Below the pieces are notes generated by a model, which had not been told where the DNA came from, did not search any database, and saw only the letters and a program-made list of their open reading frames with translations. A stretch of DNA of 64,000 nt from Sarcophilus harrisii (taxonomy: Eukaryota; Chordata; Mammalia; Dasyuromorphia; Dasyuridae): positions 35,410,257 through 35,474,256 of the forward strand of contig NC_045429.1 in NCBI RefSeq assembly GCF_902635505.1. Reading direction: 5' to 3'. Position numbers and translations under genes: made by a program. The number at the start of each line of letters is the position of its first letter. The stretch's first letter is position 1. Positions 11,301 to 23,558 of this stretch are shown here, piece after piece.

Positions 11301-11985
11301 ACCATAAGCTGGGTAGCTGTGGGTTATTACAGACTGGGGAACATAAATCCAGTCACAGCTAGCAAGGGTCAGAGGCAGGATTCAAATTCAGGTCATCCTT
11401 AACTCCAAATCCAACACTGTACCGTTGAGCTCCTCCCCACTCTTTAGGAACATGATTCTAACCCAAATGGCCTGGTGTTCAGCTGCTACAGACCTGAGCA
11501 TTGGCCCTGAGGTTCAGCTTTTTGTCTCTGGTAGTTGGGAAGTAGTGAGTTATTGAAGAGAAGTCCTAAAATTCTGAATGGTTTTTTCCACTGCCCCAGA
11601 GGATCCCTTGAGGAAAAATCTTCACTGCACTTTCCCCTTTCTCTAATCTACTTAAATCTCACACTTCATCTAGCAGAAATACATGAGGTGACTGGTTCTT
11701 GGTACAACGGGGTCCACCAGAAGTAAAATGCTAATATGTTGGTGTCTTGCCTTGTCTCAGGAACAAGAGAAGCTGATAAAGGAAGGTTTACAAAAGAAAG
11801 CTGAAGAGATGAACAAAACAATTGAAGTCCTACAAGCAAAGATTAAGGATATTGAGAATCAAAATTCCAGCTGGCTGCCCATGCTTTTAGATACAGCTGG
11901 CACTATAATGATGGTCATGTTACCTGGTGAAGGAAAAATCGCTGGCCTGCGGTTAAAGGCATTAGCCACTTCTTTGTCCAAATAG
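8126..11985 (+). CDS. GBP: GBP gene A, 3' part (exons 8-11), long non-prenylated type
   Basis: A guanylate-binding protein, an interferon-induced large GTPase that coats pathogen vacuoles and cytosolic bacteria. Only the helical effector half is present: exons 8126-8338 (213 nt), 8847-8949 (103), 9568-9761 (194) and 11761-11985 (225 with the stop). They form one continuous frame of 244 residues with good AG/GT borders, and the first three sizes equal gene B's. Exons 2-7 with the G domain are missing, falling in or before the gap. The tail lacks a CaaX box and ends with a hydrophobic stretch, as in GBP4/6/7-like proteins. With a normal N-terminal half the protein would be about 620-630 residues. 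Confidence 0.9.
8847..8949 (+). CDS. GBP: GBP gene A exon 9
   Basis: 103 nt after GTCCAG, reading ADEVLQKFLQSLAVTEDSIL and QTDQALTEQEKALQ, with one base left over to complete a valine codon in exon 10. The donor is GTATAAG. Confidence 0.92.
8965..9505 (+). repeat. R2 ancient interspersed repeat in intron 9
   Basis: A C/T-rich element ending in 'gttagcacagggcctagaaagcacttattaaa'. It has the same layout as 25140-25590. This style of 3' end is typical of an old CR1/L2-class or MIR-related repeat; the family is not certain. Confidence 0.4.
9568..9761 (+). CDS. GBP: GBP gene A exon 10
   Basis: 194 nt after the acceptor CCAAAAG. It codes a highly charged coiled helix (KKLLKQQQVEMQQKMEAQQR and EENMNLLKRKIVEDRYKILE), the long alpha-12 helix of GBPs. 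The donor is AAG/GTACAG. An open frame continues past the donor to 10163, but that is intron read-through. Confidence 0.92.
9762..11760. other. Intron 10 of gene A, mostly without features
   Basis: No repeat recognised between 9762 and 10860. A palindrome lies at 10864-10935 and a MIR-like fragment at about 11319-11444. The duplication copy 2 starts within the intron at 11000. Confidence 0.5.
10864..10935. repeat. Imperfect palindrome (hairpin-forming)
   Basis: A perfect 10-bp inner stem, TATAATCGAC (10891-10900) and GTCGATTATA (10904-10913), is separated by TGG. A second arm pair, GTTTGGGGCT (10864-10873) and AGCCCCAAAC (10926-10935), lies outside it, with partial pairing between. The origin is unknown; it could be a small terminal-inverted-repeat element. 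Confidence 0.7.
11761..11985 (+). CDS. GBP: GBP gene A exon 11 (last exon)
   Basis: 225 nt including the TAG stop, phase 0, after CTCAG. It completes the helical tail and adds the hydrophobic C-terminus ending ALATSLSK, with no prenylation box. It is identical to 762-986. Confidence 0.9.
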   Translation, partial: EQEKLIKEGLQKKAEEMNKTIEVLQAKIKDIENQNSSWLPMLLDTAGTIMMVMLPGEGKIAGLRLKALATSLSK

Positions 11986-14779
11986 GTTTCAGTTTCCCCC
12001 CAAAATTATCAAGTAATGCTATCCCACCTAAAAAAAAATATGGAGTTAAGATCTCCTTGTGTATGAATGTGAGGCTTTTGGAGAATCCTGCTCCTTCATA
12101 CTTAGGCGTGGTCCTTAACACACAGGCTATGTGGCATATCTCAGAGAGAGCAAAGCCTCATTATCCCTAACAGGGCAATACTTAAAGTTAGGAGGACCTG
12201 AGTTCAAATCTGAAATTAGCCAATTTTAGGCCTACTTCTAGGAACTTAAGCAAGTCATTGAAAGTCTTGTGTTTTAGATTTCTCATCATAAAATGGGTTT
12301 TATTTTCCTGAGGATAAAGAGCAAAGTTATTTTGAAACCATAATATGCTACAAAATGTTAACTATTAATTTTATGAAATGCTTTACTCTAGAGATCTGCC
12401 CAAACTCACACTGAAGAAGTGACTTACACCAAGAACTTTTGACTGCAAATATGTTCTGACCACTACAGAGGTCAACCCTCTTCAGAGAACACACAGAAAT
12501 TTGCCTTGTGATACTTAAGATTTTTAAAAGTCCAAGTTGAGTAGTTCCTGATTTCAAAATCCCCACTTGTACTTTCAAGTTATCAATAGAAAGTGTTTTG
12601 GGTTTAAAATGGGGAAGATTGATAATCAGTACCTTGCATGTTTAGCTTTATAATCACTTATCAGCTGTCAGTTATTTTAATTGTATAAAAAGTAACTCTG
12701 TGACTTATTAGAAGAATATAGACCCAGTGAAAATCTGTATGTAACCAAAGTATGAGGTAGTGCCAGGGATATTCTCGTGTTAGTGGTAAGAAGTATAACT
12801 CTAATCATTATAAAGCATATAGCCATATTAATCATTTTTATCACGAAATGTAATGAGCTCTTGAGCTTATGTTGGAAAAGGGTCCTGTGTGAGCCAAAAT
12901 CCTGCTTCATTAAGTAGTGCACTGAGTATAACATAACTAATCAGATTGCAGTTTGTGTAAATCAAGAGAACTATAAATAACTGTGACACTTGTATATCAG
13001 GATCTCAGATCATTCTGGGAAGACTCTAGACTCTACCTTTGTTTCTCTTAAAGGGTGGTTTCTTTGCCCAGAAACACTTCTCAGTTTTTTTTTTCCTTAC
13101 AATTTTTGTCACAGATCAGAGCTCAAATGACAATCCTGATATTTCCTTCCTATGTGACTAAACTTGGATAAGTCCCTTAACTTTCCCCAGGCTCAGTTTT
13201 CTCCTCTGTGAAATAAACAGGCTGAGCTAGATGATCTCTTGTGACCCTTCTGGATCGAAAACTTATTTCTTTTTGGGTGATGTTACATAGGAATCCCAGG
13301 AATCCTGTCTCTACTGTTATCGAGAAGATGTTCAATATATTGAATTTCCTAGTCCAATAAATTGACTTTGCAAGTTGTGCCCTTAGAATCTCCACTCAAA
13401 GGGTTATTTCTTGATTAATAAATGAAGTTTATATGGGTAAATGCCTGGTAAAAAGACTGAATGAATGTTTGCAACTTCTAACTAGCTAACTTCTAACTCA
13501 GAGTTTTCCAAACTTTACAAAAGGATTACAAAAGTAACCTAGCAGAAAGGTGCAACTATTTCAATATTAAGTTCTATAAGCTTCATTTCACCTGGGTGTT
13601 TATCCCTATGGATTTACAGATTTATTATCTATGTATAGAGATAGATATAGATTTATTAGCCCTAAGTAATAAAGATTATTCCCAGACTTTTTCTCTGGTC
13701 AAAATGGTTTCAGGGCCCTCTCCCACCAGGGAAAACCTCTTTGTTCTCTATCAACTTGAGTAAGAAAATAAAATACTTTGACCAAATTGGATTTCAAGGG
13801 GCACTTTTATTGCAGAAGAATGAAAAGACAAAATAAAGGGGAAATAATAAGGTTACCAAGTGCAGGTCCTGGCTAGTTTTATAGTCCATGAGAAACAAAA
13901 GTTTGTCTCTCTATCTTTCCTTTCTTTTCCTATCCCTTGGACAAAAGGAATTGGTAAGTAACAGTCCTATATTTCATCTGGGTTTTGAGTTAAGTTTCCT
14001 CAGAGGGAGAGGGAAGAAGCAATGATGTCAGCAGAGTAGCCTTACTTGGCAGACCAATCAGATTCCAATAATCTCTAACCCATTCCCAATGTTCTTGTTT
14101 TTCATCATCTCTAATAGCAAACTGCATATTGGTCCTGGTAGGAAAGGACCAGAGCACAGGGGATTTAAGAGATGAAGTCAGCATGTACATTACCCTCACT
14201 CCTTTATCTTCTCCATGCCTCCTATTCATCTACTGTCTTTCCAGAAGCCTCTGACATCCTTCTTCTCACTAGTGTTCTCCTTAATGCACAGGTCAATACC
14301 ATAAATTCTATGAAATCTAGGTGAAAGTAAATTTTCCTAGATACTTTTTTGGCCTAGATACTTGCCTGGTCTAGAATGGCAAACTATAGATTATACACAA
14401 CTGAGACATTGGTCTTAAATTACAGATTCATTTTCCTCGTACTGGAAGAGGGGCATAAGTACCCAAAATGTGGGAGGAAACCTCCCAAAACCAAACTAGG
14501 AGAGCCTCCATATAATAAGACTCTCTGACATAAAGGGGACATTTGGGTGGGTTGGTTAATGAGTGATAACATACTATGAGATGTAGCTTTGTCTTTGCAA
14601 TCACTGTTCGCAAAATACTAAGGGAAGTTAAAGGTGTCAGAAGTATTGTACTGATACAGTGAGTGTTTAAGGAACACTCAAAAACATTGAGAGTTTAAGG
14701 AAAACCACTGAGCCGCAATGAGTCCTTTCAAGGTAAAGGCCTTGAAGGCTGCATTGGAGTTTTGAATATTCCAATTTTT

Positions 14780-14945
14780 TTTAAAAAAATTAAAATTATA
14801 GCTTTTTATTGACAGAACATATGCATGGGTAATTTTTTTACAACATTGTCCCTTGCCCTCACTTTTGTTCCAATTTTTCCCTTCCCTTCTTCCACCTCCA
14901 CCTCTAGATAGCAGGCAGTCTTATACTTGTTAAACATGTTAAAGT
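14780..14945 (-). repeat. L1 3' end fragment, copy 2
   Basis: The duplicate of 3765-3940. The homopolymer runs differ in length between the copies, notably the T and A runs near 14775-14790. Confidence 0.6.
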
Positions 14946-15652
14946 GAATGTCCCAAATTTTTAAGAGTATTTTCCTGGAAAAGTGGAATTTTAAAAGTAT
15001 TTAGAAAATTCTCAGTATTAGCAATGAATCTGTGAAGACACTGACCTCTATGCTAAGTAAGGGATAGGCTTCAAAAAGGAAAAAAAAAATGTATTTACTA
15101 AGCACCTACTTGGTACAAAGCACCATGGAGAAGGGCTTGGATTCTCTCCAACATGAAACCAAGTGTGGATAGCTTCTGTCTCTGTCGCATCTATTATATC
15201 CTGTTGTTAAGTCAGAGTACAAAAGAAGATTGCTACATGAGATCATGAGAGCAAGTATCCCAAGTCTGGGAGCATAAGTATGCTAAGATTTGCTAGAAAC
15301 CATACAGCAAGGACTGGAGTCCTGAGAAACCTGTTTGGCTCAGACTAGCATGAAGATATCCAATAGTGAGTCACAGTGAATTAACCATTGATATGGTAAA
15401 TTCAGAAGCACACTTGTGGGAGGGGACAAATTCTATGTCAAACATGCTTTAAGTTTTAACCCATTCTTGCAGAAAAAGAGATGATAAAGGGAAGAGTGTG
15501 ACCTTTCTGCTGTGGGAAAATATTTGAACTTCCAATCTTGCTATGTCTTTAAGATAGATATCCACTGAAAGAGAGACCTGGTCTTAATCCTTTTTTGTTG
15601 GGGTGAAGGGACTTGTGTAGAAACTATGAACTATACCATATAAGGTTATCCA

Positions 15653-17525
15653 TTTTTGGACAGCTCATAGTGGAGAGTTTTGATTAAAGGTGATCCACTG
15701 AAGAAGGAAATGGCAAGTGATTGCACTATCTTTGCCAATACAACCCCATGATCAGTTTTAAAAGATATGTCATCTGAAGATGAACCCTTCAGGTTGGAAG
15801 GTGCACAAAACATTACAAAGAAAAACTTGAAGTAGACTACAAGTTGTTCCAGCAAGAATGGAGTAGCTGGGTTAAAGCTAAAAGGAAAACTCAGCTATGG
15901 GTGTGTCTGGTGATGAAGGAAAAGTCTGTTGCTATAAAGATCAATATTGCTTAGGAATCCAGCTATGATATAAGCTAAGGGGGATGTTGTAAAAACAGGA
16001 GATGGAAAGATTAAACATTGACATGTAGATTGTCAGTGAACTTAAATGGATGAGAATGGGCAAATTTAATTTAATCGTTACTACTCTGATATATAGTATT
16101 ATGGGCCAAAATCCCTTAGGAGTTATGATGTTGCCTTCATTGTCAATAAAAGGGGTAAGAGAAGCAGAACTGGGGTATAATCTCAAAAATATCAGAATGA
16201 CAACTGGCCAACCATTTAATATCACAGTAATATAAGTCTATGCTTCAACTACTGATGTCAAAGAGACCAAAGTTGTTCAGTTCAATAAACTTCTATAAAG
16301 TGTTCTAGAAATAACACCAAAGAAGATGTTTCAATCACGATGGGGATTGAATGTTAAAGCAGAGGATCAAAAAATAGTTGGAAAAACAAGCCAATTTGAC
16401 TTTGGGATACAAAATTATATATGAAAGAGACTAAAGAATTTTGTCAAGATAACTCACTGGTCTTAAAAAAAATTTCTTTTTCAACAATACAAAAGGTAAC
16501 TCAACATATAGATATCCCCAAATGGTCAATACTAAAATTAAATTTATTACAAAATTTGCTAACAAAGATGGAGAAGTTCTATATAGTCAGATAAAACAAA
16601 AACTGGAAGTGACTATGATCATGTCCTCAGATCATGAGCTTCTTATTATAAAATTTAGACTTAAATTGAAGAAAGTGGGGGGAAAATAGACAGTATAATA
16701 GGTAGTAACTAAATAATATTCCTTATTAATATGAATAGCTGAGGGAAAAGGAATGTAAAAAAGAAAGGAGAAAGGGGAAGATATCCAAAATGAATTCAGA
16801 AACCCAGTAAATAAAATGGAGGGAGAAAAAGATTTTCTTAAATAAGCAATGCAAAGAAGTAGAAGGTGTGGTTACTGATCATGGTTATAGGAGATGTTAA
16901 AATCTTTCTTGTATAGTTTTTCTATGTATTCCAGCTACTTCTTTTTAATCTCTCCTGCTTCTGTTAATCACCAAGCCTTTTTGTCTTTTATCATGCCTAC
17001 TTTTGTATGAAATGTTCCCTTGATCTTCTAATTTTCTTGAAGAGATCTCTTGTCTTTCCCATTTTATTATTTTCTTCTATTTCTTTGAATTTCCTTGGCT
17101 ATTTGTAATGCCTCATCAGAAAAAAAAATGCTTTCTTAACTTTCCTTTTCTTTAGGATATTTTTATTTTTGCTACTTCTTCTACATTATTGTGAATTTCT
17201 GTTCATAGTTCTTCATGTATGTGATATTCCAGATTTGATCTCTTAAATCTATTTATTACATCCACTTTTTAGAAATTAAATATTTTGGCCACATAATGAG
17301 AAGAAAGGATCCATTAGAAAAGATCAGCTTTTGGGAAAAAGTTGAAGGAGAAAGCAATAGGGGGCAGCAGAGGATGGGATGGATAAATAGTGTCATAGAA
17401 GCAATGAACATGAAATTGGACAGACTTTAGGAGGTAAAGGACAAAAGAGCCTATTCTGCTACGGTCCATGAGTTTACAAAGAATTAGACATGACTGAATG
17501 ACTGAACAACAACAACAACAACAAC
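15653..17525 (+). repeat. RTE (BovB-like) LINE, rearranged, copy 2
   Basis: The duplicate of 4640-6508, with the same inverted inner segment at about 16895-17262 and the same (ACA)n tail. Its first 300 bases differ from copy 1 by many substitutions, while the remainder is essentially identical. Confidence 0.75.
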
Positions 17526-18238
17526 TTTAGTACTAACTGGTTAAATAAAACTGAAGTGATAATAACTAGAGTTTAGCATTTAGCAGAACACAAAAATTGG
17601 GCTTGATCCAATAGCATTAGAAAATGATTTCAGTCCTTGAGTGACAATCTATGAAAATCTGAGGATTTCAGATTTCTACAAATACCCTTTAGAGAAGAAA
17701 TAGTCTGTCTCAGGACCATAATTCATTAATGTGAGCTGGTGAGAGGATACAGAGAGCTAAAAAGAGCTACTTCTATCTGTTAAAATTCCTATTCAGGAAG
17801 AGCACTCGATAATCCTTTGGATGCTTGGTTTAGTGCTGAGAATTTTGAAGCCAAATTTATTTCCCAGCTACAACTCAAGAAGGAAAGAAAAACATTTCCG
17901 GGTACATACATATCACTTATGAAAAGTAACAGCAAAAAGACATGATTAGGGTTTCTGCCAATGTCTTTAGTGGAATGGTGTGTCAAAGTAAGGACTAAGT
18001 CAAGCTTTTCATAACCTTAAAAAGAATAAATATTGAACCAAATAAAGCTACAGAAAGACAAAAAAATTAAACAAGATGAAAAGGAAAAGCATGAACCATG
18101 TGGATAACTCACTTTCCTTATCCAAAGCATTGGGGTGAAGGAGAAAGGAAAAGAGGAAAGAAGAAAAAGAAAAGGAAAGAGGAAGGAAGAAAAGAAGTGA
18201 ATGGAAAACAGATAAAAAGTTGGTCCCGGAATCTACCA

Positions 18239-18817
18239 ATGCAATTAATTACTAAACATTGATTAAGCACCTACTGTCTGCCAGGCACTGCGCTATGTGA
18301 TAGGACCATAAAAAAGAGAAAGAAGACAGTTCTTGCTTGCAAAAAGCTTGCTTTCTTGTGGAGGAGACAACATGGAAGCAAATAGAGAGAAAGAGCAAGT
18401 TAAATAGGAAATAATTAAGAGAAGGAAGTCACTGGAATTAAGAGGGATTGAAAAAGACTTTCAGTAAAAGATTTTATTTGAGACTTATAAGAAGCTAGGG
18501 AGGTTTACACGCAGAAAGGAAGAGAGAGAACATTCTGGGTATGAGGAAATAAACAGAAATAAAATTGCCCAGAACTGAGAGATGGATATTTTGTACATAA
18601 AATGGTAAGGGAGCCAGCGTCACGGTATAGAATAATATGTGACATGAAATACTGTGAAAAGATTGGAAAGGTAGAAGGTGGGTATGTTAGGAGGGTATTG
18701 GGAATTCCAACTAGAGAATTTTGTATTTGCTCCTGGAGGCAATAGAAAGCCAGTAGAATTTACTGAGTAGGAAAGTGACATCTTCAGTCCTCTGCTTTAG
18801 AAGAATCATTTTAGTGG
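18239..18817 (+). repeat. R1 long interspersed repeat, copy 2
   Basis: The duplicate of the R1 copy at 7222-7800, with no visible difference. Confidence 0.6.
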
Positions 18818-18829
18818 CTGACATCACCT

Positions 18830-19870
18830 TCTGAAAGAATTCACAAAATGAAAACTCCCAGGAGTACTGCAGCCAAATTCCAGAGTTGCCAGAACAGAAG
18901 AAAATATTTCAGGCAACCAGAAAGAAGTAATTTAAATATCATAGAGCCACAGTCCAGATCGCATAAGATTTAGCAGCTTCCATATCAAAGAATTAAAGGC
19001 TTGAAACATGATACTACCTGAAAGCAACGATCACATAAGAGGTCTAGACACGACACTTCAAGAATCTGTTAAGGAAAATTTCCATGAAACTTGAAAATTA
19101 GAGAGGAAACTCAAAATTGAAAAAAAAATATCTACTGATCACCACCTTAAAAAATCCCAAGAAGAAAATTCAGAGTAAATTATAACTGTTTTGAAGCTTC
19201 TAAGTCATGGAGGAAATGTTACAAGTAAAGAGGGGTGGGAAATTAAATATTGTTGAGCTATGCTCAAGATACCACAAATTTTAGCAGCTTCTACATTAAA
19301 AGACTGAAGGGCATGAAACATTAAATTCTGAAGAGCAAAGGAGTTGAGTTTGCAACCAAAAATAATATATTCCACAAAGCTGAGTGCAATCCTTCATGAC
19401 ACAAACATGGATATTTAAAGAATGAAAGGACTTTCAAATATTCATGAGGAAATGACTAGAACTAAACAGAAAATTTGATATTTAAGAATAAGGAGAAAAA
19501 TAAGAAGGTGAACATTAAAGACAAATTATAAAGGATTTAATGAGATTAAATTGTTTCCTTCTTATATGGGTAAATGTTATCTGTAACTCAAGAATGCTAT
19601 CATTTTGCACATGTATAATCTCTGTCAGATTGCTTGCCATCTTAGGGAAAGGAAGAAGAAAAATCTGAAACTTGAAATCTTTCCAAAACTGAATGTCGAA
19701 AATTGGCTTTACATATAATTGGGGAAAAATGAAAATAATGTTATCATTATGTGGGTAGCTCGAAAGCATAGACATAGAAAGAAGAATTGGGATTGAATTG
19801 ATTATGATGGGGAAAAGTAAGATTGGGTAGGGAGAGGTAAAATTGAACAGGATCAGCAATATTTTTCAAA
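18830..19870 (+). repeat. L1/HAL1-like ORF1-region relic
   Basis: Two related blocks are visible: 'gatttagcagcttccatatcaaag' near 18968 and 'ttttagcagcttctacattaaaagac' near 19278. 'ttccacaaagctgagtgcaatccttc' follows near 19370, then 'actagaactaaacagaaaatttgat' near 19455. This matches the order of the ORF1p C-terminal region and following sequence in marsupial L1-type elements as I remember them. No open frame survives. Confidence 0.4.
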
Positions 19871-19989
19871 GAAACTATGAACAACTAAGTTATTCTGAGT
19901 ATTATAAATACTTAAGTCAGCCACAAGGGACCAAGAAGGAAAATGCTAAACATCACCAGAGAAAGAAATGATAAATAAATGTCTGCATA

Positions 19990-20170
19990 ATATGGTGTTT
20001 ATATAGATATACGTATATATGTATATATATACACAAATACTCATGCATATGTACATATCTGCATCCACACATGTATATGAATGTATATATTCCTATATAC
20101 ATGTGTATATATGTATGTATCTGTATATATGTGTTTATTTAGATATATATGCCTATATATATCAATAGAT
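19990..20170. repeat. AT-rich (TATATG)n-like microsatellite
   Basis: Alternating TATA, TATG and CATA units form an imperfect simple repeat. Confidence 0.8.
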
Positions 20171-21029
20171 CTGTCAAATGATGATTTTTGCTAGTGTGGT
20201 GTGGGGAGGGAGAAAAAGAGACAGTTTGTAACTTAAAATGTAACAAAAAAATTTTGAAAGACCAAGGAACTGAAGCAAAAGTATAACCTGTAGCAATGCT
20301 TGAAGTGTTACAAAACTGTTTCTTATTGCTATTTATTATCATTATTAAATCTCTCCCTGATTTGAATTAGAAGCAGGGAAGAAAACTGCATATGGTTCTA
20401 AGGTCTGTAATTTCTCGTTCAGGCCTTTGTAATTCTTCACAATACTTTTTGGATTCCTTTTGGCAACAAAATCTATTACCAGGAATCATCGGAAAACAAA
20501 GCTAGCTGCCTATGCAATGACAGCATCTACTGCCTTCAATCCCTGTCTTACTGACAATCTGCCTTCTCTGTTTGTCTCTCAATATATAATCACTTGAAAG
20601 CACTAGAAAAAGGATCTCAATGTAAATCCATTCTCTGCTATTATATCAGAGTATATGGGGCTACAGGATCTCCATCCACAAAAAGATTTTGGAATACAAG
20701 ATCCCTGAGGTTCCTGACAGCTCTGAATCTACCATCTTATTATCCTTAAGTCTCTGCTCTCTCTGAATCTGCCAGTTTCTGACTGCTTGAAATCAAAACA
20801 TCTCAGTGTTGTCGAGTTAAAGGAAGACAAATCAGATTATACTCTGCTTTGGCCTACTCAGTGTGATGCTAGGGACTCCCAAATGAGAGAAATGAAAGGA
20901 ATCAATAGAGCAAAGGATCAGTAGACAGGAATTTCAGCTCTTTTTATAAGATGATTTTCAGAATAAATAATATACCTATCCAAAAAAAATTGTCATCAAC
21001 CTTGCAAGGTCATGAATTTTGGATGGCCT
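20171..21029. other. No recognisable feature
   Basis: I see no convincing exon, named repeat or long frame here. The first 70 bases may be the tail of the preceding LINE relic. Confidence 0.4.
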
Positions 21030-21240
21030 TCGATGTTTTTTTTTTCTTTTTAAAATAGCATTTATGCAAAAGTAGTTTTCAGCATTCACCTTTGCAAAAT
21101 TTTACATTCCAAAATTTTCTCCCTCTTTCCCCTCTACCCCCTCCGTAAGACAGAGAGCAATCCAATATAGATTGAACATGTACATTTCTTCCAAATATAT
21201 TTCCACAGTCATCATGCCGCACAAGAAAAATCAGAGATGA
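21030..21240 (-). repeat. L1 3' end fragment
   Basis: The minus-strand L1 tail has a T-rich end, then 'tagcatttatgcaaaagtagttttcagcattcacctttgc' and a C/T-rich stretch. 'aacatgtacatttcttccaaatatatttcc' follows, the same layout as the L1 pieces at 50800 and 58930. Confidence 0.6.
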
Positions 21241-21259
21241 TCTTCTATTTTAAATAATC

Positions 21260-22780
21260 CAAAGTCTGTCTTCCACCAGTGGAATTCAGTGCAACCTGAC
21301 ATCACCTGGAAAAAATTCCCATCCAGTGTTCCTCAGCATGTTTATTGGGTGCTTCCTCTTTTTGTCTCCTCACTCAGATACGCCCATAAAGTGCTTGCTG
21401 TTATTTTTAGTTTCCCTTTCCTCTGCTGCATTTCCATTTTTTTCTTTCTCAGAATTCGTTTATAAAATGAAACCATCACAGCCCAGTGATCAGAGAGCTT
21501 TGGACAAACAAACTGACAAGGAGATGGTTGGAGTAATGGGGGTAACAGAGAAGGGGAATCAAGGGAGTCACCAACGCAACAAAACAACAAAGATCTGGAA
21601 ATTGTGAAGTGAAAAAGAGGTAAGAACTTTTCTGTATTTTCTCCTCCAAACAGGCTCTTCAGAAATGGTAAAGCAACTTTCTCTCTGTGATATGGTCTTT
21701 GCTTAGAATGTGAGGGGGAAGTTGGATGGAGCAGTCACTTCCCCTTAAATAGGACACTGTTGGTCCTCATCTACCTCAGAGGTCAGCAAAGTTTAAATCT
21801 TCATCTGCTCAGGACTCACTTCACATTGGTCGGGTCCACTTCATGTGGAGCACCATTCGAGGGGCTGGGAGCAGGGAAGAGGGAACTGTTTGGCAGAGAA
21901 AGCTTCTGGGAAGCTGAACTATCTTATGATTGCCTGTGATAAAAATTTCTACAGCTGTCCATATTGTATGTTGGAAATCTGAAGGTTTAATTGAGGAGAA
22001 GAAAGGAAATAGGAAATATCCCGAGTAGGAATCCACAACCCACTGACATTACCAAATCCTCTTCCCAGAATTCTATCCCATACAGCCAGGGATTAGAATT
22101 AGGCATTGTGGGGCTGTCAGTCACCTCTGGATCCTCCATCTCAGTTTCAAATCATGTACTCTTTCCATGGCAATTTACCTCTCTTGGCTTATGTATTCTC
22201 TATTACACTTTCAAAATGAACTCAAATCTAGGTTTTCAAGTAATAAAAATGCTAATGGACCAAAGCCAAGCACAGCATTAGATTAGGAAATAATTAATCA
22301 AAGCAGAAAGTACTGTGAATGAAAGGGTGACAGAGCAAGCAGGGACACAGCTCCAGATCCACGAGGTGACTTTGCATGAACCTACAGCCACAGAGAAAGA
22401 AACAATCAGACAGCACAGAGGGTGTAGTGGCTCCTATGGGAGGGCCTCTCACTCCATTGATGAGCTAAGATTTGAGGAGCCAGTAGCCAGAGGAACCATC
22501 AGTGTCTTGGAACTAGATTTTCTCCAACCAGATATATCCCCTGTGGGAGGTTATGAGGGAGAAAATAGACAGGGATATTTGCTGGCTCCTACTGGGCATG
22601 GCTGAGAGGAAGGTCAGGATCTTAGCCCCAGAACTATACTATCCCTGGAACTCCTGAGTATGGGGAGTACCTAAAGACTAGTTAAGGTTTGTCTGGATGT
22701 CTGGACACCGAGGCACCTAGATAAATTGGAAATTAAATTAATTTAATTAAAAATAATAAAATCATCCACTTTTCTGTTTA
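21260..22780. other. Intergenic stretch without recognised features
   Basis: It has several 60-96 codon frames, none with family resemblance, splice structure or a conserved domain that I can see. I treat them as chance. Confidence 0.4.
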
Positions 22781-22789
22781 ATTGATTAA

Positions 22790-22985
22790 TTGGTAAACCT
22801 GCTAGGAAAAGTCAGGTCAATAGGCTTTTATTAATGCCTATAAGGTGCCAGGTACTAAGCACTAGGAAATAAATAAAACTCTTCAGGAGTTCCACACTAA
22901 AATGGGAAAGACAATATACAAACAGTTATGTAGAAGCAGGTATAGATGGGACAAATTAGAGATAATTTTAAATTGTATTTAAAAT
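22790..22985 (+). repeat. R1 repeat, 5' part
   Basis: 'gcttttattaatgcctataaggtgccaggtactaagcactagg' followed by a 'caatatacaaacagttatg' block matches the beginning of the R1 family. Confidence 0.55.
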
Positions 22986-23329
22986 TGAAAAGAAGATCTC
23001 TGATCTTAAAAAAAACCCAAAACTTCTCTTCCCACCCTTTCTTTCTCTCCTTTTAAACCCCAACTCCTCACATGGATAAGTGATTAACCTTCCAGACAAA
23101 ACAGCTAACTGAACAGAAGCCAACTATTCAGCTCCCACATATCTACTCTAGCAAATCCTTAGATTCAGAGGAAATAATGATGAAGAAATTCAGTGAAAAA
23201 GTGCAGTTGGTGACTTCAGCCTCAGAATTGTAAACAACCAGAAGGCCATGAGTAACAGGAAAGATCACATCTCCAGCACAACCAGAGATGGAAAGAGGCA
23301 CAGTAGTCAGAGCTTTAAACCTATAATCA

Positions 23330-23520
23330 GAAAGGAGTGAGTTCAAATTTACCCTCAGGCATTTACTTACTAGCCTGCGACAATAACAAAACCACCTAGC
23401 ATTTGTCTAGTGCCCATTCCTTAACTGTAAAATAGAGATAATAACAGCAACTATCTCACAGGGTTGCTGGGGGAAGGGGGAGGGTCAAATAACCTAGAGT
23501 TTGTAAAGTGTTTACCACAC
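23330..23520 (+). repeat. MIR-like SINE
   Basis: 'gtgagttcaaatttaccctcaggc' followed by 'ttaactgtaaaatagagataataacagcaactatctcacagggttg' is the MIR core and 3' portion. Confidence 0.55.
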
Positions 23521-23558
23521 TGCCTTATACATGTGGATAGTTAAGAAATGCATGTTCC

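Larger units (their letters stand above)
11000..18991. repeat. Large near-identical duplication, copy 2
   Basis: This is the second copy of 1-7974, continuous with gene A's exons 8-10 on the left and with unique sequence on the right. It therefore looks like the correctly placed copy. It is 18 bases longer than copy 1 because of small indels clustered at 14485-15100 and one or two near 15900 and 16375. Confidence 0.95.

Noticed and set aside
21991-22605. Two consecutive 96-codon frames on the + strand
   Set aside because: No splice context, domain or family resemblance; lengths of this order are expected by chance in a window of this size.
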